This document shows positions 11,476 to 25,324 of a stretch of 64,000 nucleotides of DNA, piece by piece. Positions within the stretch are counted from its first letter, which is position 1; each line of letters starts with the position of its first letter. Made by a program: the position numbers and the translations under genes. The notes beneath the pieces were generated by a model. It was given only the letters and a program-made list of their open reading frames with translations. It was not told where the DNA came from and searched no databases. The stretch covers positions 221,731,498 through 221,795,497 of the forward strand of contig CM060978.1 in assembly GCA_030765065.1 (NCBI GenBank), given 5' to 3'. The stretch comes from Deroplatys truncata. Lineage: Eukaryota > Arthropoda > Insecta > Mantodea > Mantidae.

Positions 11476-12999
11476 GATCAAACCCTCTTTGTACGTGTAA
11501 AGCAGCGTAGGCCTTAGATTGTTTTCTCCTATATATAATGCGTTTTATAATCTATGTTGCACCAAAGACTTAAAGCAAAGGCGCTGAAATACATTTACAT
11601 GCTGTGAGCAAATGCAGCCGCACGCTTAATTAATTCCGTTAAATTACTAGAAAGTGGAAATTGCAGTTGGTGTTAGAAAGTTACTGTGGCTAGGTTCTTT
11701 AATGCGACAGAAACTTTGCCAATATCACTGTTCCCCACCTGGTACCAGAATGTAAGCCTCGTTAGGCTGTAGGCAGACAATAGTGGAGTTAAACTCCTGT
11801 TCGCCGTGAATGCAGGCGACCCGCAGAGCAACAAAGTGCAGCATGTTATCTGCCCTCAGGGGCTTGCTTAACTAAAGTTTTGTTGTAAACACTGGCAATG
11901 TTGCGGCATGCTAATCGAGCCGTTTGGCATCGAATGGCGATTGTTAGGATTCGCAATCCAGTCATACCATGCCCTAAAGCAACTTTCAAGTAGTGACTAT
12001 AAATAAACAAATAAAACAGGAAACACGCTGTCAGCAGCAGAAACAACCTGCTACATTTTCATGAAGTTCATTTAAGGGAATAGATCATTAAATTCCCAAA
12101 ACAGCAAACTTTAAATCCTGCTTTACACGTGTGCATATATTTTAAACTAAAACCCATCTGGTTTTAATAACCAATTTTTTATGTTTTTCGTATTAATAAT
12201 AGAATATCATAAGTGAATTTTTATTCTGTTCTCCATAAAATCCTCAGTTCCTAGAACACCAATATTACCTAAACTCCGACGAACAACGGTTTTCGTTTTT
12301 AACCTAATATTTTTGTCAAAACCTTTACACAGCCTTATGAATTATTCGCTTATGCCTTAACAATTGTAAATGAGAACCATGTAATGGGATTGAAACAAAA
12401 AAAAAGTGTTTTATTGACCACAGAGGGTAAGAGGAATATGGAAAATACCTAAAAAAACTCACATTCTATATAAAGAGATGTTAATTATCATTTAATGTGC
12501 CACAAGAACCAATTATTTTTTGTTTTTTTAGTGCTTCTACAGAGACCTTGTAAAAGTTAAAAAATAAAAGTTTTCAAGTGAGAATTTTATCTGTAGATTA
12601 TTTATCGGGAACAAATTGAAATATAACATTTCTATGGTTATATGGTATGGAATATAAAATTATCACGTCCAGTGAAATTTAATATAAGTTTTTAAGCATA
12701 TCATTTATTTTTACATTGCTTGAATTTAATACCCACTGGAATAGTGTGCTTTATACAATATGGCCTCTCCAATTCACATTACATTTATAAAATTTTTACA
12801 TCGAGCATATTTATAAAATTATCTGAAGACAATAGTTATTAAAAAACTGGAATTAATCTTTACTGAAATATCATAAATATAGGTAAAAGTTATGCGCAGG
12901 CAAATTGAAATTGAATGCACTACTTCCTGGTGTTAGGGTAACATCAATTCACTCCAAAATGTCCTCATTATAACGTAGTGGCTAAATACACATTGTAAT
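11476..12999. other. AT-rich DNA, no gene recognised
   Basis: No frame above about 66 codons has a motif. No repeat family was identified apart from short A and T runs. Confidence 0.45.
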
Positions 13000-13100
13000 G
13001 GAAAGGTAAAATCAGACTGAAAAATGCAATGTTAAGCCAGGATTTGAACTAGAATCTTCCGCTTTCCGTGCGATTGCTCTAGCCATGGCACTCAGGTGTT
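13000..13100 (-). mobile_element. tRNA-derived SINE, family a
   Basis: On the minus strand, a tRNA-like head (GCCATGGCTAGAGCA, then B box TAGTTCAAATCCTGGC) is followed by AACATTG...TTTTTCAGTCTGATTTTACC. The same head and body order recurs at 40723-40830. The tRNA cloverleaf is not intact, so this is a SINE and not a tRNA gene. Confidence 0.55.
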
Positions 13101-13327
13101 GCACAAGATGTAGTAATTAATTTGATAAAACATTTAAAATACGGTTATATTTATTTAAATAATAATACATTAAAAACTGGCACATAGAAACTTTCTCTCT
13201 TCCGGTAGCTTCAGAAAACATTATATCTTTAGATACAATTTTTATAGCAATTTTTCCTCAGTGTCGAATTAATTATCTCATATCCTGAGTAGTTTATAAG
13301 TGTAGCATAAACCATATGCCAGCGTTT

Positions 13328-14220
13328 TACTTTCTCTGTCACTTGCATAGTACGTAGAGAAGGTATTGCATTTAACCCAAAAAGCCTATACTGAGATTTC
13401 ACCGAAAATATATGTTTAGAGGTTCCCTGAATCCTAAGAAAACCTTCTTAAAGAAAGGTCTGTGTGTGTGTGTGTGTGTGTGTCTGTGAACAGCATAATT
13501 CAAAAACAAAAGCTTGGGTAAATATCAAACTTAGTATTTAGATTCAGTACCTTCCAAAGATGCGACACAGAGATTTTCAAAAAATGTCCAGCCAATTGGG
13601 GAATTTCCGAAAATTTTCGAAATATTTTTCGATATTTTTGATTCTCCAAACATTTCTCTAACGATTTGGATAAAATACCATGTATTAAACATATTTAAAT
13701 GAAAATAAAATGATACCTTGAATTTTGTGGGAATGCCTGTGAAGTCCTTTTCATTCGGAAGGACTTTTGTGTATCCTGTATAACTAGAGCAGTGTAACCT
13801 AGGTGATAGACGGAAACGTAGTACACAAACAAACGCAGATTCTTTAAATCACAATTTATTTAAAAACTTTTTTTGTGGAAGAAGCCCTTTCCGATAATAT
13901 ATCCATTACTAACGGTTCGAATTGTTCAAAACATTGTCATTCGTTTAATGCCATGTCGGTTTTCAGTTGTCTCTCGCAATTGCGTGGAAAGAGTGTTAAA
14001 TTTTTAGGCAGCGTATAGCGTCCTGTTCTTAAACATTTGACTATCGCTATTCCCATTGTGTCTATAACGAAATATGCAATGTAGCTATTTCTGCAACGGT
14101 TTATTTGGGTTAAAACGTAGTAGATATAAAAATAATTTTTCGTAACTATTTTTATACACGCACTAATACACAATAGAGGGTGGATAAAGTCATGTGAATC
14201 TACCATATAAGACTTTTTTC
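13328..14220 (+). repeat. F1 repeat, diverged full-length copy
   Basis: It starts TTACTTTCTCTGTCACTTGC, has the GAGATTTCACCGAAAATATATG block, a pure (TG)n tract at about 13456-13483 and GTGAACAGCATAATTC, and ends TAAAGTCATGTGAATC...AAGACTTTTTT. Substitutions are dense throughout, so it belongs with the older subfamily also seen at 37.0 and 46.4 kb. An isolated frame on its minus strand has no known domain. Confidence 0.8.
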
Positions 14221-14379
14221 CAAAATTTCCATAATGTTTTTGCAAAATTTTCTGCATATATTTTAATCACTTTCCGAGTTATCCATTTTAAGTGAAGATA
14301 TACACTGTTTAATAAAATATAGAAGCTAACTTTCAGGACAGTTTTTATTGATAAAACTTCTGGTTCGTTTTGCTCAGCA

Positions 14380-14403
14380 TTTAGTTTAGTTTAGTTTAGT
14401 TTC
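14380..14403. repeat. (TTTAG)n microsatellite
   Basis: About four to five perfect TTTAG units. Simple repeat. Confidence 0.9.
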
Positions 14404-15199
14404 CCTAAAATATTGAATTATATGTATGTTATGGTTCTAGAAAGAACATACTCTGAAATGTTGTTCAAGGGTACTTTAGAGCTACTTTACGGTTTCTGCT
14501 ACTTTTAAATTGCTCAAGATAGGCACAATTGATTCGATTACTGAGGATAAATTATTAAAAAATTATATTTTCTGGTTTAATAATGTTCTCTAAAACAACC
14601 ATACCAGTGAATAAAATTATACATAACCCTTTCCTATAATAATATGTAGATTTGCATAATATGGTAATATGCTTATTTTTCCAAAATTACGATTTTTGCA
14701 TCATATGGAACACATTTTTAATTAGCATAATTAAAGTAAAATATAATTCATCTAAAAAATGTTAAATATATCTGCATGAAACTTAAAAAATGCCTATAAT
14801 TGACGTAGTACAGTATATAACATACGTTTGAAAATATTTACCTAAAACTGTAAGATTTAGAAGTTTTACTCGTGGGTGCTCTTAAAAGTGATGAAAGTTT
14901 ATTGCAAGTTTTTTTTTTTTTTTTTTGCTATCACTTAACTTTGTGTTTCAAAACGCATAATCCACTAACTGCTTAATATATATGTACCGAACTTAGCATC
15001 CACACTTCTTTATACAGACATAAACACACTCAAAACACTCAGTAAACACATTTATTTTGAAAAATGCACAGATCGGTCCCCTTAAACCCACACAATACCC
15101 GCAAGTAATGTGAAGTGTCAAGGCAAAAGCGCAGTGAGGTCTAAAAAGGCTTTTTTCTCCAGTTGCATAAGATTAGTTTCTCAACATGGAGATGTTTTG
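14404..15199. other. AT-rich DNA, no gene recognised
   Basis: Contains a T-run at 14909-14926 and otherwise no recognisable feature. Confidence 0.45.
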
Positions 15200-15424
15200 C
15201 TATGTTGACGTGCTTGATGCATGAGGCGCCGGAATGGCTAGAGCTGTCGAGACTCCCAGCGAAACACTTGATAATACGTAGAGGCGAGCACGGCGATAAT
15301 AATCGAGCCGTCTAACAGCATGAACATAACAACTTGCCCAAGCGCGCAGGATTTGCGCCTTTATCGTCACCTCCATTTGCGTACTTTGAGCGATAAACAA
15401 CTCCAGTTCCTCCGCTCGCATCAA
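15200..15424 (-). other. isolated GC-richer open frame, unidentified
   Basis: A 74-codon frame on the minus strand, clearly less AT-rich than its surroundings. The conceptual product has an acidic N-terminal helix-like part (EELELFIAQ), a basic patch (RRLDYYRRARL) and a hydrophobic stretch (YVLSSVSLGVSTALAI) that could be a short membrane or buried segment. I do not recognise the family. It could be a stray exon, a transposon remnant or chance. A possible acceptor (TATTAAG) precedes the first ATG, but no donor or neighbouring exon is evident. Confidence 0.15.
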
Positions 15425-15768
15425 AACTTAATATACGAGGTAAAGAAGACACTATACGCTTTATAGCATTTTCAAACTTGGTTCATAAAGTTGTTTACAT
15501 GCATTCCTGTAGCCATAGTCGTAACTTGAGTCGTAGCTTATGGGGGGCACAAATAAAGTGAAATGCACATAATGAAATACAATATAATACGTTAAAGAGT
15601 AGTTTTCAGGAAAATATAATATTAATTGTTTTAAAGATTAATAATTATAATCATGTAAGTAATAACACTTTAAACATTTTAGTCAATTATCAAACTAATG
15701 CAATACCTTCTGTCTATTAGCAGCCCTAAGGGAAGACTAAAATTGACAAACAATGGCATTTTACACTT

Positions 15769-16735
15769 TGAGGCAGTATTTTTAACATTTAAATGATTTA
15801 AGTCAAATTATATAATATGTAAATTCAATAACAGCCCGCCTTGAAGCAATATGTGTATGTAGTAATTTGTAAAATGTATGTAACAGTCATTGCATATGCT
15901 TGTATTATTATACACATGTACAATAATGTTATGTGAATGCATTACGTAATTTAATAATTTAGGAGCTGTGAGAAATAGGTTAAAAGTTGCTAACAATGAG
16001 GTAACAATGAGGTAACCTTGAGGCAATAACGAGTTTGAGAGTTTAAATGTTACTTGTGATTCTTGGAAGCATTAATATAACTTTAGTGACAGTTTATAAA
16101 ATAGCCAATCAATAACTAGAAAAAGCTTTAGTTAAATGAAGGTATTCTATTGGAGTAGTATTAGCCAATCACAGACTTGAAATACAGAAATTTACAAGTT
16201 TAGACGGTTGAAATAAATTCAGTTGCCTGCAGACAGAGTTACTAACCAGACGCAAAAAGTGTCCCTAAGAAATATAAAATGTATTCGTGTGAGACGAAAA
16301 ATAAGTTTACGTGTTAAAAAAGTGTAATTAATTAACAAAAAGAATCTCACATCTCTCTATATCAGTGAAGTGTTATTTAAATCGTATCAAGCATTAATAA
16401 AAGGAGTGAAGTAAAATTATAATCTGTGTAAGCCTACATTCTTGTCGCATCGCAACCCTGCTAAGAGAAACGTGTCTCTAGCAATAATACTGACGCAGCC
16501 GATTCAAACATAAATATATAATATTTAAAGAAACAGTCAAAACTACATGTTAATATTTGTTTAAACTTGGAGCGAAGGCCAGCGGAAACTGTTTATTATA
16601 CGTGCGGTTGCAACGAATTTCAAGTTCGGTTCCCCAACAGTTGAAATATAATACAACTCCTTCAATACACCTACTACAAATTGCTTTTCATACGTAGCAG
16701 CAACTACCTACTTCAAATTGATGCCCAAAGCGTGG
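15769..16735 (+). repeat. F2 repeat, LTR-like, most complete copy
   Basis: Begins TGAGGCAGTATTTTTAACA and contains the tandem GAGGTAACAATGAGGTAACC block, two AGCCAATCA boxes (about 16108 and 16163), AAATATAAAATG, TCTCTATATCAGTGAAG, AATAAAAGGAGTGAAG and CGAAGGCCAGCGGAAACTG. It is followed at once by a 21-base block (16732-16752) also found at 8-29. The order of CCAAT, TATA-like and AATAAA elements suggests a polymerase II LTR. No tRNA primer site or second LTR could be confirmed. Confidence 0.6.
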
Positions 16736-16752
16736 TGCAAATAACGAAACAA

Positions 16753-17489
16753 TAAAATTATTCTCAACGTTTTGTGCAGTGTTGTAAATTATAACTACCT
16801 CATTAATTTGATATTACTTTATCGTTGTTGTACAATACTTACTTTATAAATTTGTTTTTAAAGATGGTACTGTATCTGCCATTTTGTACTCTGAATTCAT
16901 CACCAGTTCAGTAAGAAAAATATCATAACTCCTATACTCTTTGAAGTGAAGAGGTACATTGTAGTTCAACCTGTAGGAAAATATTTTCTCCATAAATTGC
17001 TACCACTCCTAAATATGGCAGCCTCCATATGTCCAGCATTATGATGTTTACTTTGTGAGTCATTTCCTTTCGATTTCTGGCTTGAATTTTTCTTTCTGTG
17101 AGTTACATTTTCTATATAAATGACCCACAGCAAATACTGAAGCGAGCTAGAAGAAATTTTGAGATGATAAAAGCAACACCTCAGTGTTACTATTGGACTT
17201 CTTTAGCTTTAATAAGTTGCTTGGTTATGTTTCAAATCAAACAATTGCTAATATATTCTAATAAAATATCTGTATTTGTTACTAAACCACATTATTATAT
17301 TAAAGCAGATGAGTGAATTTAGAAATCATGCATCTACATCCTGTAAAACTTTCAGTCTCGTATGTTAAATAGTTTTTTACATAATGGGTGATGAAGCTAG
17401 CTAATTTAATATTGGCAGGATAGTGCCTTTAATCTCCCCGTAGTAACATATCCATTATGTTAACAGTAGCAAAAGTCTCTTTAGATTTA
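16753..17489. other. spacer, no gene recognised
   Basis: A 72-codon plus-strand frame (17098-17316) is low in complexity and matches nothing I recognise. Confidence 0.4.
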
Positions 17490-17616
17490 TTACTTTCTCT
17501 ATTACGTATAGTAAGTAGGGGAAGTATTGCATTCCACCCAAAAATTCTATACGAGATTTCACGGGAAATATATGTTTTGAGACCCCCTGCATCCAAAAAA
17601 AGCATTTTTGCAAACA

Positions 17617-17654
<38 letters not shown>

Positions 17655-18346
17655 TGTGAACAGCATAACTCAGAAACGAACAGTCGGATAAACACCAAAC
17701 TTGGCATTTAGGTTCAGTATCTTCCAGAGATGCGACACGAAGGTTTTCAAGAAAATCCCCCACCCCAGATTACCCTTTACATGGAACATTTTTCGAAAAT
17801 TTTTATTTTCTCAAAAAATGGCTCCAACGATTTTGATTAAAATATCATATGTTTAGGATATATTCATGACAAATGAAATATATCTCTTGAATTTTCTGGG
17901 AATGTCTCCAAAAGTATTCTTCATTGTGAACGACTTCTGCATAACTGGTAAACCATAAGAGATAGACAAAATTTTACTATGCAAAAAATGTAGATCGCGT
18001 TACAATACACAATATATGTTATATATATTGTTGCTGTTGTTCAGTGAACCATTTTCGAGATATTGCTTTTTATTCCCCTAATTTTCCAATACTTTTTTCT
18101 TTTTTTCAAATAGAAATTCGTTATTCATTTTTTTGTCCTGGTAATGCAAAGAGAATCAAATACTCCACATAGCAACCAGCTCTTATAATATTTGACTATC
18201 GCTTAAAGCCTACCAATTTCCCTTGCATCTACAAGAAAATTAGCAATAAGATTAACATCTAGATTAACATGAATATGGAGAATAAGCGTTTGTAAAAATA
18301 GTTTGTACAAGAGTAGAGAAAGTCATGTGAGTGTAACACATCAGAT
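17490..18346 (+). repeat. F1 repeat, full-length copy
   Basis: A complete copy from TTACTTTCTCTATTACG to AACACATCAGATTTTTT, with a long (TG)n tract at about 17620-17653. The frames seen across it on both strands arise from conserved DNA plus the TG tract: amino-acid differences between copies are not conservative and the frame shifts with TG length. Confidence 0.92.
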
Positions 18347-21300
18347 TTTTTCTCTTCCTATCCCCCCACATCTTCCTCCATCCATCCATCGGGTACATGT
18401 ACACTGAAGTGCATAAAAAGTGGTCATGTGTGAACGCAGCTCATTATGACAAATACAGCACCACCCTCTGCTGTCGTTCACTTTAACGACACACGCAACT
18501 AAATCTTCGTGCGATCCTATAACAGACCGAATTATGTCGTATTGGCCTAGCGTTTCCCTTTGCACCAATCATTGCGAAACCCCTTCATAGATGCGGTATC
18601 AGGCACCTCATTTCACGTCGATTATAACATCGTTCATTGGTTCCGTTTATGCCTATGGATTGCTTTACACGTCAGTCACATGGAGAACTGATACTGGCTG
18701 GGTGGAGTCAAAGGTTGCTTACTTGAAAATGCAAACCTTACGGAGGGAAAACATTATTGCCATCTGGCCATCGTCCACTTGTTATGTACCTAATGTACAT
18801 GCCAAATGACGCCAGTATTGTATACGTTAATATGAGTCACTTATGACAAATGAATATCATTGAAAATTCTTTCATATGTATAGAATATAATGATCAGGAA
18901 TAAAAAGTTCTAAGCACCAAGGCAGATGTAAGGAAATTTTCTGGGTTCATTTCTACAGACCCCTTTAACTGCTATGGTTATATCGGGAGCTTTGACTGAA
19001 ACATTTGATGGCACTCTTTGATCTTTTAGGTTAGGTTAGTGTACCTCTTTGCGTTTTTAATTTATTTTCACACACACACTCTCACATTCACCTGTAGACT
19101 TAAAGGAACATATGAAGTAATCCTAGTTCAAGAAAAATTCCCAGTCCGGGGTCGGTAACCTGGGACCTCTGAATGAAAAGTGAGCTCGCTGACCACTCGT
19201 CCACAGTTGAAAGGAAATTAAGTGAGCTGTTACTGGAGTTTACGTAGTGACAGCTCAGATTACAAACACCCCATCCCTCGTACAGTCTATTGGCGTTTGC
19301 AGGCACCACTCTTCAACAGTGTTTATCTGCCCGTCAGTGATTCGTCGCTGTTGTTTACATTATTTGTATTGTCCTATAGTTTGAGTTATACTCTCTGAGT
19401 TCTATTCTTTATATTATTTAATTTTTAGAATCAATGTTTGATTACGTTTTTTTCTCTATTTTGTATTTTATTCATTCGCTTCAGATACCAAAAACTAATT
19501 TATACAGCGCAATATAATCTATCTTGACTCTGTTTATGGTTGTCCAGATTTGTCTAACATTATTATATTATTCCGTGAAATTAAATGATGGGGTGGTACC
19601 TCATTATGATGAGTGTTACGTCTAAAAGTTCCCATCATTTGGAGTATGCAAGGTTTGAGACAGAACTCCAAATCAGTGCTGCGAGTAATCTATATAAGGA
19701 AGAATTGTTTAAAACCAAACAATTAATTTATCGTAAGAATCTAACGCCTTGGAAGAAGTTATTTCTAAGTTGTAAATAGGAATTGCCTTCCCCTCAGTGA
19801 TGCTCGTCCACTCTTCGAAATGGAATCTGAGTTTAAAATAGGCATCGTTCATTTGTAGGCAAGTGCAATTCTGGAGAGTGCACGAGTGATCTGCGATAGA
19901 CAAAGAGGTGCCATGACAGGTTTTTCTCAAGTAGTTCCCCTCCGCCAGCTGTTAATCATCACCGTCATCTTTATCTCTGTCACCAACAATGGACTAAAGA
20001 GATCCGCCGAAAATAACTTTACGCGCCTTAAATATTGCCTGAGGCACTGCCCTTTGACGTCTGTGCACAAATATCTGTTAACACAATCACACACATTAGT
20101 TCCCTGCCATCTCAGAAGTGTTACATGTGGGCAGCAATATGTTCTATTCAGAAACCTACTTTAATACAATGCAGCCAGTTTGCACTTATGCTAAAGAATA
20201 AGTGAGAGATATAAGACATTCATCCTCCCTAAAATACGTAAAACATTTACAGCAACTCCGCAACTGGGGCGACACAACGCCGCGACACAGTTTATCATAA
20301 ATTGATATTTCTAAACATATTTTAACCCATAATATATACAGTGAGTATACTTAAGGTTCAAGATTTTCAGATTAGAAATGTAATATTTGAAATAACAACA
20401 TTCAAATTCGCCATTGATTGGCCATGCGCGTTGTACGAAGTTTTTAAATAATTACCCAATTTTCATTGTAACTGTAAGTAATGTTCGGAGAGATGAGGTT
20501 CTCTTCTTCTCGGGACACAGCTTACAGAGAATAATAATGTAGAATTGTTGTAAATAAAGGCACGAAGACTATTTATTATTTAAGTTGGTTGTACTTTTCA
20601 CCTTGGTATTAGTGGATACACAAGTATTACAATGTATTAGACTGTGTTCTTTTTAATGATGCTATTCGCGTAATGAAAATTATTACCTTTCTTGCTTCTT
20701 CTTCGTCACGAAACTCTTTGTAACAAAATAATTTTTTTGTACTCCAACGACAATGCATATATCAAATGATCTGATTGGCTTAAACCTGGTTTTAAACTAA
20801 ATGTTTTATGAAGGGAATTGCTACTGTTTATCGATAGTAGGTAAGTATAATTTACGATGTCTGTTCTTTTAAAAGGAATATTTAGACACAGACCCCCCCA
20901 AAGACCCTGGAGCATCCCCCCGAAACAATCATGCCCAATTTTTATGAGAGCTCAATTTAAACCATTTTGTTCCTTTTTTATTATGCTGGAAAGGCGTTGT
21001 CTTATAGGTACTGTAGTAGTTATGTGATACCGTACACAATAAAACCTTAAACAAATAATTGGAAAGTTAAAACATTAAAAAGTCGTAATATTTACACCAA
21101 AAACTATTAACAAAAAATATTTCTTTTTATAAATTTTATAATGTGGTATTTCAATGTACCCTGTTGTGTCTATTTAAACTAATACATAAGTGTAAAAACG
21201 CTATACCTTCTGAACATCTATCTATCTACCTACCTATAATGTTATAGACCCTTTTACAAATTTACAAAAATTATGATTTGATACCCACATTATACCATAC

Positions 21301-22318
21301 AATATGAATTGTACTTAATTACTTTTGGGGGATATAGCACATCTAGATTAACAAACTTAAAGATGTAAACTGAGTTAACAATTACAGTATTCAATTAAAA
21401 ATTGCAATAAATATGTTTATATTACCTGCGTTGGTTTACTTCGATAGTTTTATATTCCCAAAATTTTGTATTCCCTCCCCAAAAATGTTCCTAATATATC
21501 ATACTGAACACATAACAAATTACATGCCTTTGAATATTCATGCTAATACACATATCTTTTTAACATTTCTAACTATTCACTCATCCATTACATATATAGT
21601 TTTAAATTATCATAAATATTCTTTTGCTCTCGATGTGGACATTCCTGTATACAAAATGAATTTCTACTTCACAGTATAAAATGTGATAAATTACTTTTAA
21701 ACTGGTAACATTTTCGTTTATTTACAAATAAATTTTAATCTGCATTTGAATAGATTTTGTACTATCAGCTTTACTGGGCCTGGCATTTCGCACCAAGCTA
21801 GTTGATACATTGCTGTAATCATAGCCTCCCAAAGTTGCTTCGACGAAGCAACAAGAGACCTCACTCTGTTCGGCGCATTGGCACAGCAGTTTTGCAGGCG
21901 TATTGTACACATTTGCAGCATTTTTTTCAAAGAGTTTTGTCCTTTATATCCGAAAAGTACAGTACAAAATAAATGATTTATTTTTATTAATTTACCATAT
22001 CAGTTTTCTTATCGTCAGCTATGACCAGGATCTCTCATGTTAAGAAATTTAATATCACAAAATGCATAATTTTTATTTCACATTTTGTTGGATTTTGATA
22101 TGTTTCTTAGTTTGACGACAAAACTATATTTATAACCCAAGGCTGCTGAAACGCTAGCACTCCACATGTGGCAGCCACTGCGGATTTAATGAATTCATGT
22201 CTGCTTTATCCAAGCAACTGCGGTGAGCTGTCCGTTAGCCAGGGGCAGGAAGAACGTGTGAACCCCGCTTACTTTCTTGACAGAAGCGTAAATAGATGAC
22301 AGAGCAAAGAGAAGTAGA

Positions 22319-22320
<2 letters not shown>
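18347..22320. other. long AT-rich stretch, no gene recognised
   Basis: Frames reach about 92 codons (for example 19886-20164), but none has a recognisable domain. A two-and-a-half-unit TTAGG run lies at 19026-19039. Positions 21718-21930 give a GC-richer minus frame of 70 codons without a known family. No F1, F2 or SINE landmark was found. Confidence 0.45.
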
Positions 22321-22321
<1 letters not shown>

Positions 22322-22358
<37 letters not shown>

Positions 22359-22410
22359 CGCGCGTATTGATGTTTGTGGGCTGTGTGTGTGTGCATGTAT
22401 ACGTGCGTGT
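22322..22410. repeat. compound (TG)n/(CG)n microsatellite
   Basis: Alternating purine-pyrimidine tract: TG repeats to about 22350, then CG repeats to about 22363, then TG-rich sequence to about 22410. Confidence 0.9.
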
Positions 22411-22560
22411 ATATCTTACATCTAACATCATATATATAATATCTTACCATGTCTTTAATTTAGATTACTGCACCAAATTAATTTTGTTCTTTCCATGCCT
22501 TTATATTTTTTGCAACGGTTTCACATCTTTAATCCTTTCATATGGTTAGCTCGTCTTTTT

Positions 22561-23108
22561 TAATTTCTCTACTACGTATAGTAAGTAGGGGAAGTATTGT
22601 ATTCCACCCAAAAATTTGATGTCGTGATTTCACCGGAAATATATGTTTTGAGACCCCCTGAATCCAAAAAAAAGCATTTTTGGAAACATGTCTGTGTGTC
22701 TGTGTGTCTGTGAACAGTATAATTCAGAAACAAACAGTCGGATAAACACCAAACTTGGTATTTAGGTTCAGTATCTTCCAGAGATGCGACACGAAGGTTT
22801 TCAAGAAAATTCCCCCCAGATTACCCTTTACATGGAACATTTTTCGAAAATGTTTATTTTCTCAAAAATGGCTCTAATTATTTTGATTAAAATATCATAT
22901 TGGAATACTCCACATACCAACCAGCTCTTAAAATATTTGACTATAGCTTAAAGCCAACCAATTCCCCTTGCATCTACAAGAAAATTAGTAATAAGTTTAA
23001 CATCAAGATATCTCGTTTAACATAAAGCATATGGAGAATAAGCGTTTGTAAGAATAGTTTGTACAAGAGTAGAGAAAGTCATGGGAGTGTAACACATAAG
23101 ATTTTTTC
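22561..23108 (+). repeat. F1 repeat with large internal deletion
   Basis: A typical F1 start (TAATTTCTCTACTACG) through TTGATTAAAATATCATA, then a jump of roughly 300 bp to TGGAATACTCCACATACC, then the usual end ACACATAAGATTTTTT. The deletion removes the block containing AATTTTACTACACAAAA and TTGTTGAGTGAACC. Confidence 0.88.
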
Positions 23109-25324
23109 AGACTGCAAGGTCATATCTTTTACATACTTTCACGGAAGGGGCTTTAACATCCTGTGATATCCAAACTTATACAACTATGTCAACAGTCAAG
23201 CTTTAACACACTGACAACATCGTGTATTACTGATGACTGTTAAAAGTTCAATGTTTCAAACACAAACATGTATAGCAAATAGAATTCGTTATTTGATGGG
23301 CAATACAAGAACAAATCGAAAATGCCATTTGGTTGATAGTTTTCAGAAAATACGTTTCGTATGTATGTGTGTGAGAAAGAGAGCATCTTTATTTCCTGAA
23401 GATAAAAGGTTGTTACCAAAGCGATCATTAATCTGTTATGAAGACTCACTTCAGGTCTTGAACTGAGGTCTACTTTGGCATGATTAATAAATTAGAACGT
23501 TAAGTGACTTGCATGGTTCAATAGTCTATGATATTGGATGATGTCTACCAAAGAGTCAACGTTCCTCTAACAACATGAGTTTGACAATCATTTGTTTCCA
23601 TAAAACGTATGTTTTATTCAACGCCTATCTGTGTCTTTTTACTTTCTTTTACTGATTTCTCGATCAGTCAGATGAAAAATTAGTGACAAAGGTTCTAAAG
23701 GTTTACAAACAGAATCTGCTGAAATTTTCGACACATTCTGCTCTTTCGCTGCACTTTAAATGCTCACGCTAGTAGCTTTAATATGTAAAGAACGTATTGA
23801 CCATATACATCGTATTAGGAAACTGTTTCATACAATTCATGATTATAATTACTGAAGAATTCAAAGTTCATTACAATGAACGAAATAATAAATGCAATAA
23901 ATGTAAACTGTGCTTCATGTTTCCTTAAACGTTTATTTTCACAGAAAAATTTACATACTTTACAAATTTAATACACTCATATAATTTCAAGCTTTCCGAA
24001 TTAATTATATAATATTATAGAAATAATAAATATGTAGAACATCTAATAGGAAAATTGATTCTTAAAACTTTAAAGAGACTGAGCGAACTTCCAAAAGAGA
24101 GTCAACAAGGTTTAGACGTGCAGAAAAGTTTAATACTATATGATTAAATTTGCTTTCCTTATCAAAAACTATAAGTCATTAAAAATAAGCAAGATATTAA
24201 TTTTCATTTTACTTACATAATCAAACCATTATTGAATTATCTATATGATATTAAATGATGTACTCTAATATTTTGAATGTTTTGATGGGAGGATGGAAGC
24301 ATATTAGTGCATTAACAATAATAAAACACTGTTTAGGTTATGGGTGACAATAAATTATTAATATATTTTTTTTGTGAGTTAAGGTTGTACAACCTACCTC
24401 TTTTATGTGATTCTTGTATGCATTTTGCCATTAGCAACAAATTTAAATAGCTTTCTAAAGTCAAATTCACCTGTTTATTTTATAAATTAAATTTTATAAA
24501 ACTAAAAATAAACTTTGTTCTTTATGGTGCTGCCTTCAATATTATGTAATAACTACTTAAAATTGCCTAAAGGCATTGTTGTAAATCATTCAAACATGCT
24601 TTAATTGTTCATTTAAAACTGAAACGGAGAGGTAAATATTGTATCAATCCATTTGAAATTTATAAACTAAATAATCTTAAAATTAATGAACTGGCATCCG
24701 TTTCAGCCTGTAAAGTTCAAGCATGATATACCTATGCTTTGTTTCAAAATATTGATCATGAACTACAGAGCTTGGAATGATAACCCCTACAAGTTATTTT
24801 ATCTTATTTAAAAACACCGATATATAAACAAATATATTAATCTAGAAATACTAAATTAAAAGGAAATACTTATTCCGGTAGCTTTTGGGATGCATTTCGT
24901 TTTCCTCCTTTCATTTTTATCATTTTTTGGTATTAAAATATAAGCTCGAGTCTGCAATATTTCGCCAAAATAAAATTAACATACGAGCACATATTTTTTT
25001 TAAATATCTACATTTTGACAAGAATTAGATTAATTTATGCTTATTCCTATAATGTATGAATTATGTAATAATAGCACTCTTTAGATATATACGAATTTAA
25101 TTATGACTCGTCTTGAAGCTGGTGATTTAATATACAGCTATTCCAAAGGCCATTCCAAAGCTTAAACTTCAGTAATGTAATAACATATTAGGTTAAGAAA
25201 ATTTTCAACTTCATTAAAATAATTTGGTTTTAATTTTTTAACAGCTGAATTGAAACTTAATTTGATAAGTACAACAAAAAATTTAAGACACTACGTATTG
25301 AAATATGAGCTGAAGCCTTCCTGG
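23109..25324. other. AT-rich DNA, no gene recognised
   Basis: No motif-bearing frame and no repeat family seen. Composition is strongly AT-rich. Confidence 0.45.

Noticed and set aside
19026..19039. Interstitial insect telomere repeat (TTAGG)n
   Set aside because: Fewer than three units, expected by chance in AT-rich DNA.
22195..22549. Histidine/threonine- or cysteine/valine-rich frames
   Set aside because: They are produced by the TG/CG microsatellite on either strand.
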